From NCBI RefSeq assembly GCF_000169095.1, contig NZ_AAVU01000037.1:12049-76048 (forward strand): DNA of 64,000 nt. Direction: 5' to 3'. The stretch is from Lyngbya sp. PCC 8106. Its GTDB lineage: Bacteria > Cyanobacteriota > Cyanobacteriia > Cyanobacteriales > Microcoleaceae. Of this stretch, positions 51,754 through 62,600 are shown piece after piece. The notes under the pieces are model-generated. The model saw only the letters and a list, made by a program, of their open reading frames with translations, was not told the DNA's origin and searched no databases. The translations under genes were made by a program, and so were the position numbers. Within the stretch, counting starts at the first letter, position 1. Each line of letters opens with the position of its first letter.

Positions 51754-52938
51754 ATGCGTTTACCTGTTAATGTTCCTCGTCGCCTCAGTCATGAAACAAC
51801 GGTAATTTTAGTTCGTCACGGTGAGAGTCTTTCCGATCTTCCAGGTTATGATTCAGGAAACTGTGATGAGGATGTATTAACAGAAAAAGGTCGTGACCAT
51901 GCTTCTTTAACCGGTTTAGCATTAAAAAAATCAAATATTAGTGCGATTTATACTAGCCCACTCAAACCGACTCAACAGACTGCCATTGAAATTTTAGGGG
52001 CTTTTAGTCAAACGGGTGAAACTTTACCTCAAATGCGTCAGTCTGAAGATTTAGAAGAAATTGATCTTTCGGCTTGTCCAGATTTACCCTTACAAAAGGT
52101 TAGAAAAGAATTTTCCTCTGAATTTCAGATGGAAGTTTCCTCCTCTACAAAAGCAGCGAAAAGCCCCAAAAAATCGGCAGTTTGTAGCCTAGTTAAAGCC
52201 TCTCATTCTCAGGTGTTAGATCTTTATCAACACTCTAAAAAGTTTTGGAAAACTGTTCTGAGGCGTCATCAAGGTCAAACCATTTTAGTGATCGGTCATT
52301 CTAATAAAAATCGGGCTTTAATTAATACGGCTTTGGGTATTGAAGCTAGTTTGTTTCATAGCAGTCAGCAATCAAGTTGTGGTATTAGTATTTTAAAGTT
52401 TCCGCAAAATCGTCTCAACCCTGGAGAATTAAAGGCTATTAATATGACCGCTCATTTATGTGAAAGTTTACCTCAAATCGAAGTTGAAAAACAAGGATTA
52501 CGTTTACTGTTTGTTTCCGCTTCAAATCAGAATCCTCAACAAATCAAAAAAATCTCTGAACAGCTTCAAGCGGTTTCAATTGATTTTTGTTTAAGTCAAA
52601 TTTTAAATAACTCTCAAATTATATCCGATCAAATTCTTCGTTATCATCCCAATGTTATGCAGTTTCAAGTTTTAAAAGATGATTTGTTACAAGCATGGGA
52701 AAAAAAGATTCAAGAACGAAATCAATTTGCTTCGGCTTTTAAACAGGATAAAAAAATACGAACAGGTTTAGTGATTGTCGATGATTTGATTATCAAACAC
52801 TTTTTGAGTCAAGTTCTCAATTTAAGTTTAAATCAAGTCCAAAATTGGCAATTAGACCCCGGAACGATTCATTCTATATACTATCCATTTGAACATCCGG
52901 CAACAATTCAAACGCTGAATTATCGCTGTTATCTGTAG
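51754..52938 (+). CDS. histidine phosphatase superfamily protein, two-part (394 aa)
   Basis: The N-terminal 215 residues are a phosphoglycerate-mutase-like histidine phosphatase. VILVRHGESLSDL holds the nucleophilic His (residue 20). YTSPLKPTQQTA is the second block, and ILVIGHSNKNRAL carries the second His. The phosphohistidine intermediate is a family feature. The C-terminal 170 residues (LRLLFVSASNQNPQQIKK onward) form a second, degenerate domain without the RHG motif, a known two-domain arrangement in cyanobacteria. The substrate is unknown. The ATG at 51754 follows GGGAGAAG. It converges with proB. Confidence 0.8.
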   Translation: MRLPVNVPRRLSHETTVILVRHGESLSDLPGYDSGNCDEDVLTEKGRDHASLTGLALKKSNISAIYTSPLKPTQQTAIEILGAFSQTGETLPQMRQSEDLEEIDLSACPDLPLQKVRKEFSSEFQMEVSSSTKAAKSPKKSAVCSLVKASHSQVLDLYQHSKKFWKTVLRRHQGQTILVIGHSNKNRALINTALGIEASLFHSSQQSSCGISILKFPQNRLNPGELKAINMTAHLCESLPQIEVEKQGLRLLFVSASNQNPQQIKKISEQLQAVSIDFCLSQILNNSQIISDQILRYHPNVMQFQVLKDDLLQAWEKKIQERNQFASAFKQDKKIRTGLVIVDDLIIKHFLSQVLNLSLNQVQNWQLDPGTIHSIYYPFEHPATIQTLNYRCYL

Positions 52939-52967
52939 GTCTGAGGCTCTATTATTCACCCGATAAA

Positions 52968-54092
52968 TTATCTTTCTGGAGAATTATAAATCACCAAATT
53001 GTCTCGATGAATCACTGTTTCTGCTCCGGCGTATCCTAACACTTCCGGAATTTTTTCGGAACGATATCCTTTAATTTTTTGGAGTTCTGCACAATTATAA
53101 TTGACTAACCCTCTAGCAATTTCTCGACCTCCTAAATCACAAATTTTTACAGAATCTTGGGTTTGAAATTCTCCTTCAACTTGCGTAATTCCAGCCGCCA
53201 GGAGAGACTTTCCCTGTTGACCAATTGCTCGTACTGCACCCTCATCTAAATAGAGTTTTCCCATCGGAATTAACACATTTGCAATCCAATGTTTACGAGC
53301 ATTAACAGGTCTTGCTTGGGCTGCAAAATGGGTTCCTATGGTTGCACCGTCTAGAATTTTTTCTAAATTTTGAGGGGATTTTCCCTCTGTAATTACAGTT
53401 CTAACTCCTGAACTGGTAGCAATTCTAGCCGCTTCTATTTTTGTAATCATTCCTCCTGTTCCCCAACCACTGCGCGAGTCTCCGGTTTGGATTTGTAGGT
53501 CTTGAAGTTGTTCGATATGAGTGACTAAATCAATCGGTTGTGCATTAGGATTATCACGGGGGTCGGCTGAATACAGTTGATCAACATCAGTTAATAAAAA
53601 TAGCCAGTCTGCTTCGACTAAACTCGCCACTAACGCAGAAAGGGTGTCATTATCTCCAAATTTGAGTTCATCAACCGCAACGGTATCATTTTCATTTACA
53701 ATGGGAATAACACCCAGTTTTAAAAGTTGTTGAAAGGTGTTATAAGCATTAACATAACCACTGCGTTGAATCAGATCACCACGAGTCAGGAGAACTTGAG
53801 CAATGGGTTGATTTAAACAAGTAAATAAATCATCATAAACCCGCATTAAACGCCCTTGACCGACTGCTGCTACCGCTTGTTTGAGGGTAATCGTGCGAGG
53901 TCGTTCACTCAGTCCTAAGCGATCGCAACCGACTCCTACAGCACCCGAAGAAACTAAGACCACTTGTTCTCCTTTTTGGCGTAGATGAGTCAGCGTCTCG
54001 ACTAATGTTGCTAAGGTCGATAATGCTAAGTGACCTGTTTTGACTTGAGTTAAACTAGAGGTGCCAATTTTAACAACTATTGTTTGAGACAT
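52968..54092 (-). CDS. proB: glutamate 5-kinase
   Basis: Catalyses ATP-dependent phosphorylation of glutamate, the first step of proline synthesis, in the cytosol. The amino-acid-kinase fold starts VVKIGTSSLTQ. VLVSSGAVGVGCDRLG, the glutamate-site PIVNENDTVAVDELKFGDND (about residues 132-151) and the nucleotide-site GWGTGGMITKIEAA are present. A C-terminal PUA domain (about 275-365) completes the long form (374 residues) usual for ProB. proA is not adjacent. The 30-bp gap to the convergent phosphatase gene leaves little room for a terminator. Confidence 0.95.
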   Translation of the reverse strand: MSQTIVVKIGTSSLTQVKTGHLALSTLATLVETLTHLRQKGEQVVLVSSGAVGVGCDRLGLSERPRTITLKQAVAAVGQGRLMRVYDDLFTCLNQPIAQVLLTRGDLIQRSGYVNAYNTFQQLLKLGVIPIVNENDTVAVDELKFGDNDTLSALVASLVEADWLFLLTDVDQLYSADPRDNPNAQPIDLVTHIEQLQDLQIQTGDSRSGWGTGGMITKIEAARIATSSGVRTVITEGKSPQNLEKILDGATIGTHFAAQARPVNARKHWIANVLIPMGKLYLDEGAVRAIGQQGKSLLAAGITQVEGEFQTQDSVKICDLGGREIARGLVNYNCAELQKIKGYRSEKIPEVLGYAGAETVIHRDNLVIYNSPER

Positions 54093-54267
54093 AGGAGTTT
54101 GTAAAGCGTAAAAATCGGGCTTTATTGTTGTTCTAACTCTTTCGGTTTGGGGATTATTTAAAGCGAATGAATAATCTTTATTTTCTGTTGGATGACAACC
54201 TCAGTTTTATTAACATTTTTTTCCAATTGAGTCCATCAAACCAATCACTACCCTGATCAACATTCAT

Positions 54268-54786
54268 TTAATCAAGCTTGAGAGACGCCCCCAAAATATT
54301 AGAAAGCCACACTTCTAGCGATCGCATCGAATACAGTGTACTTCCGGGTGTAGAATCTAGCATCGGTTCAACCAAAATCGTAAACATTCCCAAGCGATTT
54401 CCGGCTAATACATCGGTAAATAAGCGATCGCCAACCATACCAATTTGGGAAATCGGCAAATTCATCGCATCGATAGCCCGTCTAACTTTACGTCGAGACG
54501 GTTTACCTGCTCCACTAATGTAAGGCAAATTCAAAGCTTGGCCAATCGCGCTAATTCGAGGTTGACTGATATTGTTACTCACCAACCACACACTCACGAG
54601 AGGTCGAATCGTTTCAATCCACTGATGAAGTTCCTCAGACACTTGAGAGCGAGTAATCGGAACCAACGTTTCATCAACATCTAGGATCAGCCCTCGCAAG
54701 CGATTTTGCTCTAGGATCTCTGGTTTCAAGCCAATCACGGAATCACCTAATATTAAATCAGGTTGTAACAAGTTCCCCCAAGTCAT
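54268..54786 (-). CDS. YqeG-family HAD-type phosphatase (172 aa)
   Basis: A small haloacid-dehalogenase-superfamily phosphatase of the YqeG/HAD-IIIA group. Motif I LILDVDETLVP (about residues 35-45) has the nucleophile and acid/base Asp pair. Motif II is VWLVSNN, and motif III/IV QIGMVGDRLFTDVLAGNRL. The size is normal. Relatives include the phosphatidylglycerophosphate phosphatase of plastids and yeast (Gep4-like), so a role in phosphatidylglycerol synthesis is plausible in cyanobacteria, but this is inferred. Confidence 0.85.
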   Translation of the reverse strand: MTWGNLLQPDLILGDSVIGLKPEILEQNRLRGLILDVDETLVPITRSQVSEELHQWIETIRPLVSVWLVSNNISQPRISAIGQALNLPYISGAGKPSRRKVRRAIDAMNLPISQIGMVGDRLFTDVLAGNRLGMFTILVEPMLDSTPGSTLYSMRSLEVWLSNILGASLKLD

Positions 54787-55137
54787 AAACTACTCAGAAA
54801 TTTTAGCTTTTTTATCATAGCTGAAAATTGATCCCTCTAGATAACCAGGTTTACCGTCAACAGTTCTGACGAGTGCGATGCGTCCAGCCTCCGCGTGGGT
54901 GTGACATTTTACAAAGTGGATGATTCTCTGAGCAGATCGCAGTTGAAATTGATTGTTCTTCGTGATCACCGCTGAGGTTCGAGATCTAGGCCCAACGCTA
55001 CCCCATTGACACTTGAGGATGTGGATAGTTCCACTCAGCAGATCGTCCTGAAATCGTTAAGATCAAGATAGAGAGAGGATGCTGTTGATTATACCCTCTA
55101 CTCCTAATGTAATTACTATTGGAGGGTGAAACAATAT
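54787..55137. other. intergenic region with ribosome-binding site of the adaptor gene
   Basis: The region separates the YqeG gene (minus) from the HlyD/MacA-type gene (plus). It holds no gene of its own. A clear GGAGG (55121-55125) precedes ATG 55138 by 12 nt and decides that start against an in-frame GTG at 55126 that touches the GGAGG. No convincing promoter was identified. Confidence 0.5.
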
Positions 55138-56808
55138 ATGTTATCGAGTCCGAAAGAAGAAACCTACAAACACAACGGTAAAGGTGAAATCGAGCCTAGC
55201 GTTGCTGAACAACCGATTCCGCAAAAACCCAAAACACATCGCTTTAAACGCTTCCTACTGGGGCTATTGGCTACAGGTTTACTCACGGTTCCTTTTGCTG
55301 TGTATTTAGCTCAGAACCGCGCCCAGCTTAAACCAGAGATGATTGAAACCCTCACCGTTCCTGTAAAAACTCAGGATTTAACGGTGCGGATTACCGCCAG
55401 TGGTGTTGTTCAACCTGTACGACGGGTTAACCTCAGCCCGAAAACGCAAGGACGTCTATCTGAACTGTTTGTCGAACAAGGGGATTATGTCGAAGCGGGT
55501 CAAGTGATTGCTCGTATGGAAAGCAGAGAAATAGAAGCGCAAGTGTTACAAGCCGAAGCGGGGTTAGCACGGGTGAGAGCGAACCTGAACAAGTTACAAA
55601 CGGGAAGCCGTCCCGAAGCAATTACGACCGCTCAAGCCCAGTTGGATCGGGTTTTAGCCAATTTAGCTGAACTCGAAGCCGGAACCCGTCCTGAGGAAGT
55701 TGCGGTCGCTCAAGCTAAACTCAATGAAGCCGAAGCCAGGTTAGCGGATGCACGTTCGGGAAGTTTGGATGATGAAATTGCTCAGGCTGAGTCTCGACTA
55801 ACGGCAAGTCAAGCGGATCTCGAACTCGCCAGTGAACGGGTGCGTCGCTATCAAAGCTTGAGAAATCAAGGGGCGGTTTCTGAAGATAGTTTAGAGGAAT
55901 ATTTGCAAAATGAACGCCGACTGAGTGCTGTCGTTAATGAAGCCAAAAGACGCATTGAACAACTTAAACAAAGTCAGCGAAGTCAAGTTGATAGACTCGA
56001 AGCTACAGTAGAACAGGAACGTCAAGCTTTGCGACAATTAAAAAATGGCGCTCGGGTTGAAGACATTGCCGCAGCGACCGCAGAAGTTGCAGAAGTTCGC
56101 AGTAATTTGAATGAGTTAATTAATGGAACTCGCCCGGAAGAAATCGCCGCCGCCCAAGCCGAAGTTCGAGAAGCTCAAGCGCAAGTTCGTTACTACCAAA
56201 CCCAGTTAGAAGATGCAAATGTTCGCGCTCCCTTTTCGGGGGTTATTGCTCAACGTTATGCAGTCGAAGGGGCGTTTGTGACACCTGCAACATCGGCATC
56301 TGATGCGACTTCAGCAACATCAGCTTCGATAGTGGCTTTGGCAAAAGATTTAGAAGTCTTGGCGAAAATTCCCGAAACAGATATTGGTCGAATTCAACCG
56401 AATCAAAAGGTCGAAATTATTGCCGATTCTTACCCTGATCAAGTCTTTGAAGGACGGGTACAATTGATCGCACCAGAAGCGGTAAAGGAACGAGATGTTA
56501 CCCTGTTTCAAGCCCGAGTTGAAATCATCACGGGGAAAGATTTACTTCAGTCCGGGATGAATGTTGATTTAAAGTTTATTGGGGATAAACTCAATAATGC
56601 CTTGGTGGTGCCAACCGTGGCAATTGTTACCAACAAAGGAGAAACCGGAGTTTTACTTCCTGATGAACAAAATCAACCCCGATTTCATCCCGTAACAATC
56701 GGTTCAACCATTGGCAATCAAATTCAAATTCTAGAAGGGATTGAAGCCGGAGATCGCGTATTTATTGAGTTACCCGAAGGTAAAAAACTAGAAGACATCA
56801 TCAAATAA
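55138..56808 (+). CDS. HlyD/MacA-type periplasmic adaptor protein of a tripartite efflux pump (556 aa)
   Basis: A membrane fusion protein linking an inner-membrane ABC transporter to TolC. One membrane span (FLLGLLATGLLTVPFAVYLA), then the lipoyl half LSELFVEQGDYVEAGQVIA, a long coiled-coil hairpin with repeated phrases GSRPEAI, GTRPEEV and GTRPEEI, the second half APFSGVIAQRYAVEGAFV, and beta-barrel and membrane-proximal domains at the end. The repeated GTRPEE-type segments space out the hairpin. It is followed by a macB-like permease gene and an ATPase gene on the same strand, the DevBCA/MacAB order. The start follows the GGAGG site described for 55138. Confidence 0.85.
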   Translation: MLSSPKEETYKHNGKGEIEPSVAEQPIPQKPKTHRFKRFLLGLLATGLLTVPFAVYLAQNRAQLKPEMIETLTVPVKTQDLTVRITASGVVQPVRRVNLSPKTQGRLSELFVEQGDYVEAGQVIARMESREIEAQVLQAEAGLARVRANLNKLQTGSRPEAITTAQAQLDRVLANLAELEAGTRPEEVAVAQAKLNEAEARLADARSGSLDDEIAQAESRLTASQADLELASERVRRYQSLRNQGAVSEDSLEEYLQNERRLSAVVNEAKRRIEQLKQSQRSQVDRLEATVEQERQALRQLKNGARVEDIAAATAEVAEVRSNLNELINGTRPEEIAAAQAEVREAQAQVRYYQTQLEDANVRAPFSGVIAQRYAVEGAFVTPATSASDATSATSASIVALAKDLEVLAKIPETDIGRIQPNQKVEIIADSYPDQVFEGRVQLIAPEAVKERDVTLFQARVEIITGKDLLQSGMNVDLKFIGDKLNNALVVPTVAIVTNKGETGVLLPDEQNQPRFHPVTIGSTIGNQIQILEGIEAGDRVFIELPEGKKLEDIIK

Positions 56809-56843
56809 ATTAACTAACCTCTATTGGCTAGACTACAACAAAC

Positions 56844-57514
56844 TAACCCATCCGTTTCCAAAAACATCAACCTTAAAAACCACTGGTAACGGATTAAACT
56901 TAGGCGGAGATCATTAAACTAATGCCAAGAGTAAAACGGATAGATCATCTCAACGCACCCAAAGTTAACCCATCCGTTACAAAAGCATCAACCTTAAAAA
57001 CCCACTGGTAACGGATTAAACTTAGGCGGAGATCATTAAACTAATGCCAAGAGTAAAACGGATAGATCATCTCAACGCACCCAAAGTTAACCCATCCGTT
57101 ACAAAAACATCAACCTTAAAAACCACTGGTAACGGATTAAACTTAGGCGGAGATCATTAAACTAATGCCAAGAGTAAAACGGATAGATCATCTCAACGCA
57201 CCCAAAGTTAACCCATCCGTTACAAAAGCATCAACCTTAAAAACCCACTGGTAACGGATTAAACTTAGGCGGAGATCATTAAACTAATGCCAAGAGTAAA
57301 ACGGATAGATCATCTCAACGCACCCAAAGTTAACCCATCCGTTTCCAAAAACATCAACCTTAAAAACCCACTGGTAACGGATTAAACTTAGGCGGAGATC
57401 ATTAAACTAATGCCAAGAGTAAAACGGATAGATCATCTCAACGCACCCAAAGTTAACCCATCCGTTTCCAAAAACATCAACCTTAAAACCCACAATTAAC
57501 CCATCCGTTACAAA
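56844..57514 (+). repeat. tandem array of 121-123-bp repeats, each with a small ORF and a hairpin
   Basis: Five full copies start at 56844, 56966, 57088, 57209 and 57331, followed by partial copies at 57454 and 57497; the last runs directly into the ATG of the permease gene. Copies are almost identical, differing mainly at ccgtttcc/ccgttaca and by single bases. Each unit has an inverted repeat ATCCGTTAC/GTAACGGAT and an AGGCGGAG sequence before an ATG opening a peptide MPRVKRIDHLNAPKV of 29 or 38 codons (for example 56922-57011). The lengths are mostly not multiples of three, so no long frame runs through. Confidence 0.85.
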
Positions 57515-58732
57515 ATGAACTTTCTCGAACACATAAAAATGGCATCTACAACCCTACTCGCCAATAAAATGCGAAGTAGTTTAACGATGCTTGGAATTAT
57601 CATTGGGAATGCTTCTGTTATTGGAATGATTGGCATCGGAGAAGGCGCTCAAAGCTTTGTAAATGATCAAGTCAACTCTTTGGGGCCTAATGTTTTATTT
57701 ATCATTCCAGGGAGTCCAGAAGCCCAAAGTCGCCCCGTTTATCCCCCTCAAACTCTGGTTTTAGCCGATGCAGAAGCCATTGCTGAACAAGTTCCTGTTG
57801 TTGATGAAGTTGCACCTTCTTTAAACGGAAGTGAACTGATCACATATCGCGGAAAAAATGCGTCTGCGTCTTTAATTGGGGCGACTCCTGAATATCTTTC
57901 TGTGCGAAGTTTTGATATCGCGAGGGGAAGATTTATGAGTGATTTAGACTTAAAAAGAAATGAACAAATAGTCGTATTAGGTTCAGAAATTGCTGAACAA
58001 TTGTTTGGAAATGAAGATCCCATCGGAAAACAAGTTCGCCTCAAAGATACGAGTTTACAAGTTGTTGGAGTCATGCAAGCTAAGGGTTCAACATTTGGCA
58101 CAAATCAGGATATGAATGTCTTTATTCCGATTACAACAATGGCTAATCGGATTGTCGGAGAAACTTCACCTTATGGAACTCAAGTAACCTTTATTTCTGT
58201 TTCTATTAAAAATCCAGAGAGTATGAAAGCGGCTCAATTTCAGATTGAAAATTTGCTGCGACTTCGACACAAAATTACCGATGAAGATGATTTTACCGTT
58301 CGCAACCAAAAAGACCTGATGAATACATTAGGACAAATTACCGGAGCGTTAACATTAGTGTTAGCCGCAACAGCAGCAATTTCCCTATTTGTCGGCGGAA
58401 TTGGTATTATGAATATTATGCTGGTTTCTGTCACCGAACGCACTCAAGAAATTGGCTTGCGAAAAGCAATTGGAGCTTCTCAGCAAGATATCCTCGCTCA
58501 GTTTATCATAGAAGCAGTCATTCTTTCTGCCGCAGGAGGATTGCTCGGAACTGCTATTGGCGTCGGTGGGGTGTTTTTAGTCGCTGCTGTTACGCCTTTA
58601 TCGGCGGGAATTTCTCCGGTTACAATTGCAGTTACCGTGAGTATTTCGGGTGGAATTGGCTTGTTTTTTGGGGTAATTCCGGCTCAACGTGCAGCCAAAC
58701 TTGATCCCATTGTTGCCTTAAGAAGTGCATAA
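57515..58732 (+). CDS. MacB-type ABC transporter permease (405 aa)
   Basis: The inner-membrane subunit of a mechanotransmission-type ABC system. One N-terminal span (SSLTMLGIIIGNASVIGMIG, about residues 20-40) is followed by a large periplasmic domain (about 45-280) and three C-terminal spans, with the FtsX/MacB segment SVTERTQEIGLRKAIGAS between the first two. It lacks the fused ATPase of E. coli MacB; the ATPase is the next gene, 23 bp downstream. With the upstream adaptor it forms a MacAB/DevBCA-like pump for exporting a lipid, peptide or glycolipid. The repeat array forms its leader. Confidence 0.9.
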   Translation: MNFLEHIKMASTTLLANKMRSSLTMLGIIIGNASVIGMIGIGEGAQSFVNDQVNSLGPNVLFIIPGSPEAQSRPVYPPQTLVLADAEAIAEQVPVVDEVAPSLNGSELITYRGKNASASLIGATPEYLSVRSFDIARGRFMSDLDLKRNEQIVVLGSEIAEQLFGNEDPIGKQVRLKDTSLQVVGVMQAKGSTFGTNQDMNVFIPITTMANRIVGETSPYGTQVTFISVSIKNPESMKAAQFQIENLLRLRHKITDEDDFTVRNQKDLMNTLGQITGALTLVLAATAAISLFVGGIGIMNIMLVSVTERTQEIGLRKAIGASQQDILAQFIIEAVILSAAGGLLGTAIGVGGVFLVAAVTPLSAGISPVTIAVTVSISGGIGLFFGVIPAQRAAKLDPIVALRSA

Positions 58733-58755
58733 ATTAAACCAATCAATAAAACAAT

Positions 58756-59514
58756 ATGAAAACTTCTCTTTCTCCCTTACAAAATCATCAGCAACCGCCC
58801 TCAAAAAAAATAATTGTTAAACTTGAAAATATCAAAAAAGTTTATGGAATGGGCGAGATAGAAGTTCAAGCGTTAAAAGGCGTGAGTCTCACGGTTGAAC
58901 AGGGTGAATATTGTTCAATTATGGGGGCTTCAGGTTCGGGTAAATCTACAGTAATGAATATTGTGGGTTGCTTAGACCGTCCGAGTACAGGTTCCTATTA
59001 TCTGGATGGGGTGAATGTTGCTCAAATGTCTGAACAAGATTTAGCCAAAATTAGGAATATTAAAATAGGATTTGTTTTCCAACAATTTCATCTTTTAGCC
59101 CAATTAACTGCCCTCGATAATGTGATGTTACCGATGCTTTATGCAGGAGTTCCGACAGGTGAACGTCGCCAACGGGCGACAGAAGCTTTAATTCGAGTTG
59201 GGCTTGAAAATCGCATTCAAAATAAACCTAATCAACTCTCAGGAGGACAACAACAACGGGTGGCAATTGCGCGTGCAATTGTGAATCGTCCTGTGTTATT
59301 ATTAGCAGATGAACCAACGGGGGCGTTAGACTCGAAAACCACCCAAGAAGTGATGGATATTTTTACTGAACTTAACGCCAGTGGAATGACGGTGATGATG
59401 GTGACGCATGAACCCGAAGTCGCCCGCCAAACTCGTCGTATTGTTTGGTTTCGTGATGGTGAAGTCATTCACTCTCATCTCACCCCAGAAGATTTACATG
59501 AAGCCACATTTTAA
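58756..59514 (+). CDS. ABC transporter ATP-binding protein, MacB/LolD type (252 aa)
   Basis: The cytosolic ATPase of the adjacent permease. Walker A GASGSGKST (about residues 57-65), Q-loop FVFQQFHLL, signature LSGGQQQRVAIARA, Walker B LLLADEPTGALD and the H-loop VTHEPEVA are all canonical, so it should be active. The first 20 residues form a short polar extension. It completes the three-gene adaptor-permease-ATPase operon. Confidence 0.95.
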   Translation: MKTSLSPLQNHQQPPSKKIIVKLENIKKVYGMGEIEVQALKGVSLTVEQGEYCSIMGASGSGKSTVMNIVGCLDRPSTGSYYLDGVNVAQMSEQDLAKIRNIKIGFVFQQFHLLAQLTALDNVMLPMLYAGVPTGERRQRATEALIRVGLENRIQNKPNQLSGGQQQRVAIARAIVNRPVLLLADEPTGALDSKTTQEVMDIFTELNASGMTVMMVTHEPEVARQTRRIVWFRDGEVIHSHLTPEDLHEATF

Positions 59515-59625
59515 ATAAATTAAATAAATCCTCACTTAAAAATCAGGCATAATAGACCACAAGGGGGAGATAACTGAGGTCATTTACCCACAGTCCCCTC
59601 TATTTAGATTATCAGGGTCTATTGA

Positions 59626-62600
59626 ATGTTGATTAAATCGCTCAATCAATCCCTCGCTCAACTTTCGGCGAAAATTCCCTTAAAAACGCTGTTAGTTGTG
59701 CCTTTTGTTTTGCAGATTGTCGGTGCTGTGGGATTAGTCGGATGGTTTTCTTTTAAAAATGGTCAAGAAGCGGTTAATAAGTTAGCCATTGAATTACAAG
59801 AACAAGCCAACTCTCGTATACAACTGTTCCTCGATAATTATTTTACCATTCCCCAACAAATTAATCAAATTAATCAAGATGCAATTCAGTTAGGATTAGT
59901 TAATTTAGATGATTTATCAACACTGGGTTTATATTTTGCCAAACAAGTTGAGGTGTTTAATGTTAGTTATATTAACTTTGGCGGACTAGAAATCAATCAA
60001 TTTGTCGGAGTGAAGAATCAAGGGGATAGTCAGCCTTTAATTACTGAATTTTACCGCCAAGCCGCAGATGGAAATTTATACTGGAATTCTTACACTCGGG
60101 ATGAACAAGGAAACAAACAAAATATTAACACTTTTATTGAAAATGCAGATCATAGAAATGAAGGTTGGTATACTGATGTAATTGAAGCAGATAAACCCGT
60201 TTGGAGTCAAATTTATCAGTGGAAAGATAAACCGATTTTATCGATTTCTGCGAGTTATCCTATCTACAATCCCAATAATCAATTAATTGGAGCAATTGGA
60301 GTTGATTTAAACCTTGCAGATATCAGTCAATATTTGAATCAAATTAATCTCAGTGAAGCCACAACCATTTTTATAGTAGAACGGAATGGAATGTTGGTGG
60401 CAAATTCGGGTGAAACTCAATCTTTTATTCAAAAAAACCAAGAAGTTCAGCAGATTTTAGCCTTAGAAAGTTCAAATCAAAAAATTCGTGCTATCACGCA
60501 AGAGTTACAACAAAAAATCAGCAACTTTACTCAAATACAAACCCCTCAACAACTGTATTTAACTCTAGGGAATGAACGAGAATTCATTCAAGTGACTCCC
60601 TGGAAAACAGAATCAGGATTAGATTGGTTGCTGATTGTGGCGATTCCTGAATCCGATTTCATGGCACAAATTAATGCCAATACTCGCACGACAATCATTC
60701 TTTGTATTATTACATTAATCCTAGTCACTACTTTAGCTATTTTAACCGCTCGTTGGATTATTCAACCCATTTTAAAACTAAAAGATTCAGCCCTCGCTTT
60801 TTCAGAAGGAAAATTTGATCAAACCGTTGATATCAATCGGGAAGATGAATTAGGAATATTAGCCAAAATATTTAATTACATGGCGCAACAATTACAAACC
60901 TCTTTCGCCACTCTAGAAAATCAAAATATTGAACTCAAACGTCTCAGTCAAATCAAAGACGAATTTCTCGCCAATACTTCCCATGAACTGCGAACACCTC
61001 TACACGGAATTATTGGACTCGCTGACTCTTTAATTGATGGCGCAACCGGAAAATTACCCACCAAAACCACCGAAAATTTAACGATGATTGCCAATTCCGG
61101 GCGACGACTTTTAACGCTAGTCAATGATATCTTAGACTTTTCTAAACTCAAACATAATACTATCGAACTTCAGCTAAAATCTTTAGGATTATGGGAAGTT
61201 TTAGATATGGTTTTAGTTCTCTCTCAGTCTCTAGTCGGACAAAAAAATATCAAACTGATTAATTCTGTACCCGATGATTTACCCGGAGTTGAAGCCGATG
61301 AAAACCGTTTACAACAAATTTTATATAACTTAATCGGAAATGCGATTAAATTTACTGAATCTGGAACAGTAGAAATCACAGCTTGTGAGAAAATTATCGA
61401 CGAATCTAATCATTATATTGCCGTCACTATTTCTGATACTGGAATTGGCATTTCAGAAGATAAATTAGAACAAATTTTTGCATCTTTTGAACAAGGAGAC
61501 GGTTCAACTGCGCGTCAATATAGCGGCACAGGTTTAGGTTTAGCCGTAACAAAACAGCTTGTCGAATTACACTGCGGCACTATCGAAGTCCGTTCAAAAG
61601 TCGCAGAAGGTTCTCAATTTACCTTCACCTTACCCAAAGCAAAATCACCGATTCAAGCGACTGAAAATCAAACGATTCAACCTTCAAAACTGTCTACAAA
61701 TGTTTCTCTATCAGAACCCCAACTCGAACTCGAAAATACTTCCGAAATCTTAATTGAAGATAGTGGAGAATTCAAAATCTTAGTCGTTGATGATGAACCC
61801 GTTAATATTCAAGTAATTGCTAACAATCTTTCTCTACAAAACTATGCCATTACTCAAGCCACAAATGGTTTAGAAGCCTTAACTTTAATCGAAAAAGGAT
61901 TTAAGCCTGACTTGATTTTACTCGATGTAATGATGCCTCGGATGACGGGTTATGAAGTGTGTCAGAAACTCCGAGAAAAATATCTCCATAGTGAACTTCC
62001 CATTTTAATGCTAACTGCTAAAAATCAAGTGACAGATTTAGTTGATGGCTTGAGTTCAGGTGCCAATGATTATTTAAGTAAACCTTTTTCTAAGCAAGAA
62101 TTATTAGCCCGAATTAAAACCCATCTTCGTCTACTCAAAATTAACAATGCTTATGGCCGTTTTGTTCCCCATGATTTTCTCAGATTTTTAGGACATGAAA
62201 GTATAATTGATGTCAAATTAGGAGATCATGTTCAAAAAGAAATGACGGTGATGTTTTCTGATATTCGTTCATTTACAACACTTTCTGAGGAGATGTCACC
62301 CCAAGAAACTTTTGATTTTATCAATGGTTATCTCAAACAAGTCAGTCCGATTATTCGCACTCATAACGGTTTTATTGATAAATATATTGGGGATGGAATT
62401 ATGGCATTATTTCCCCAGTCGGCTGAAGATGCGGTAAAATGTGCAGTAGCCATGCAAAAAACAGTCAGTTTGTACAATCAAGAACAACAAAAACAGGGTA
62501 AACTTCCGATTAATATTGGGATTGGTTTACACACTGGAACGTTGATGTTGGGTACAATTGGAGAACAGGAACGCATGGAAAGTACCGTGATTGCAGATGC

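Noticed and set aside
56844..57514. CRISPR array
   Set aside because: The repeats are about 122 bp, contiguous and without unique spacers, and no cas genes are present.
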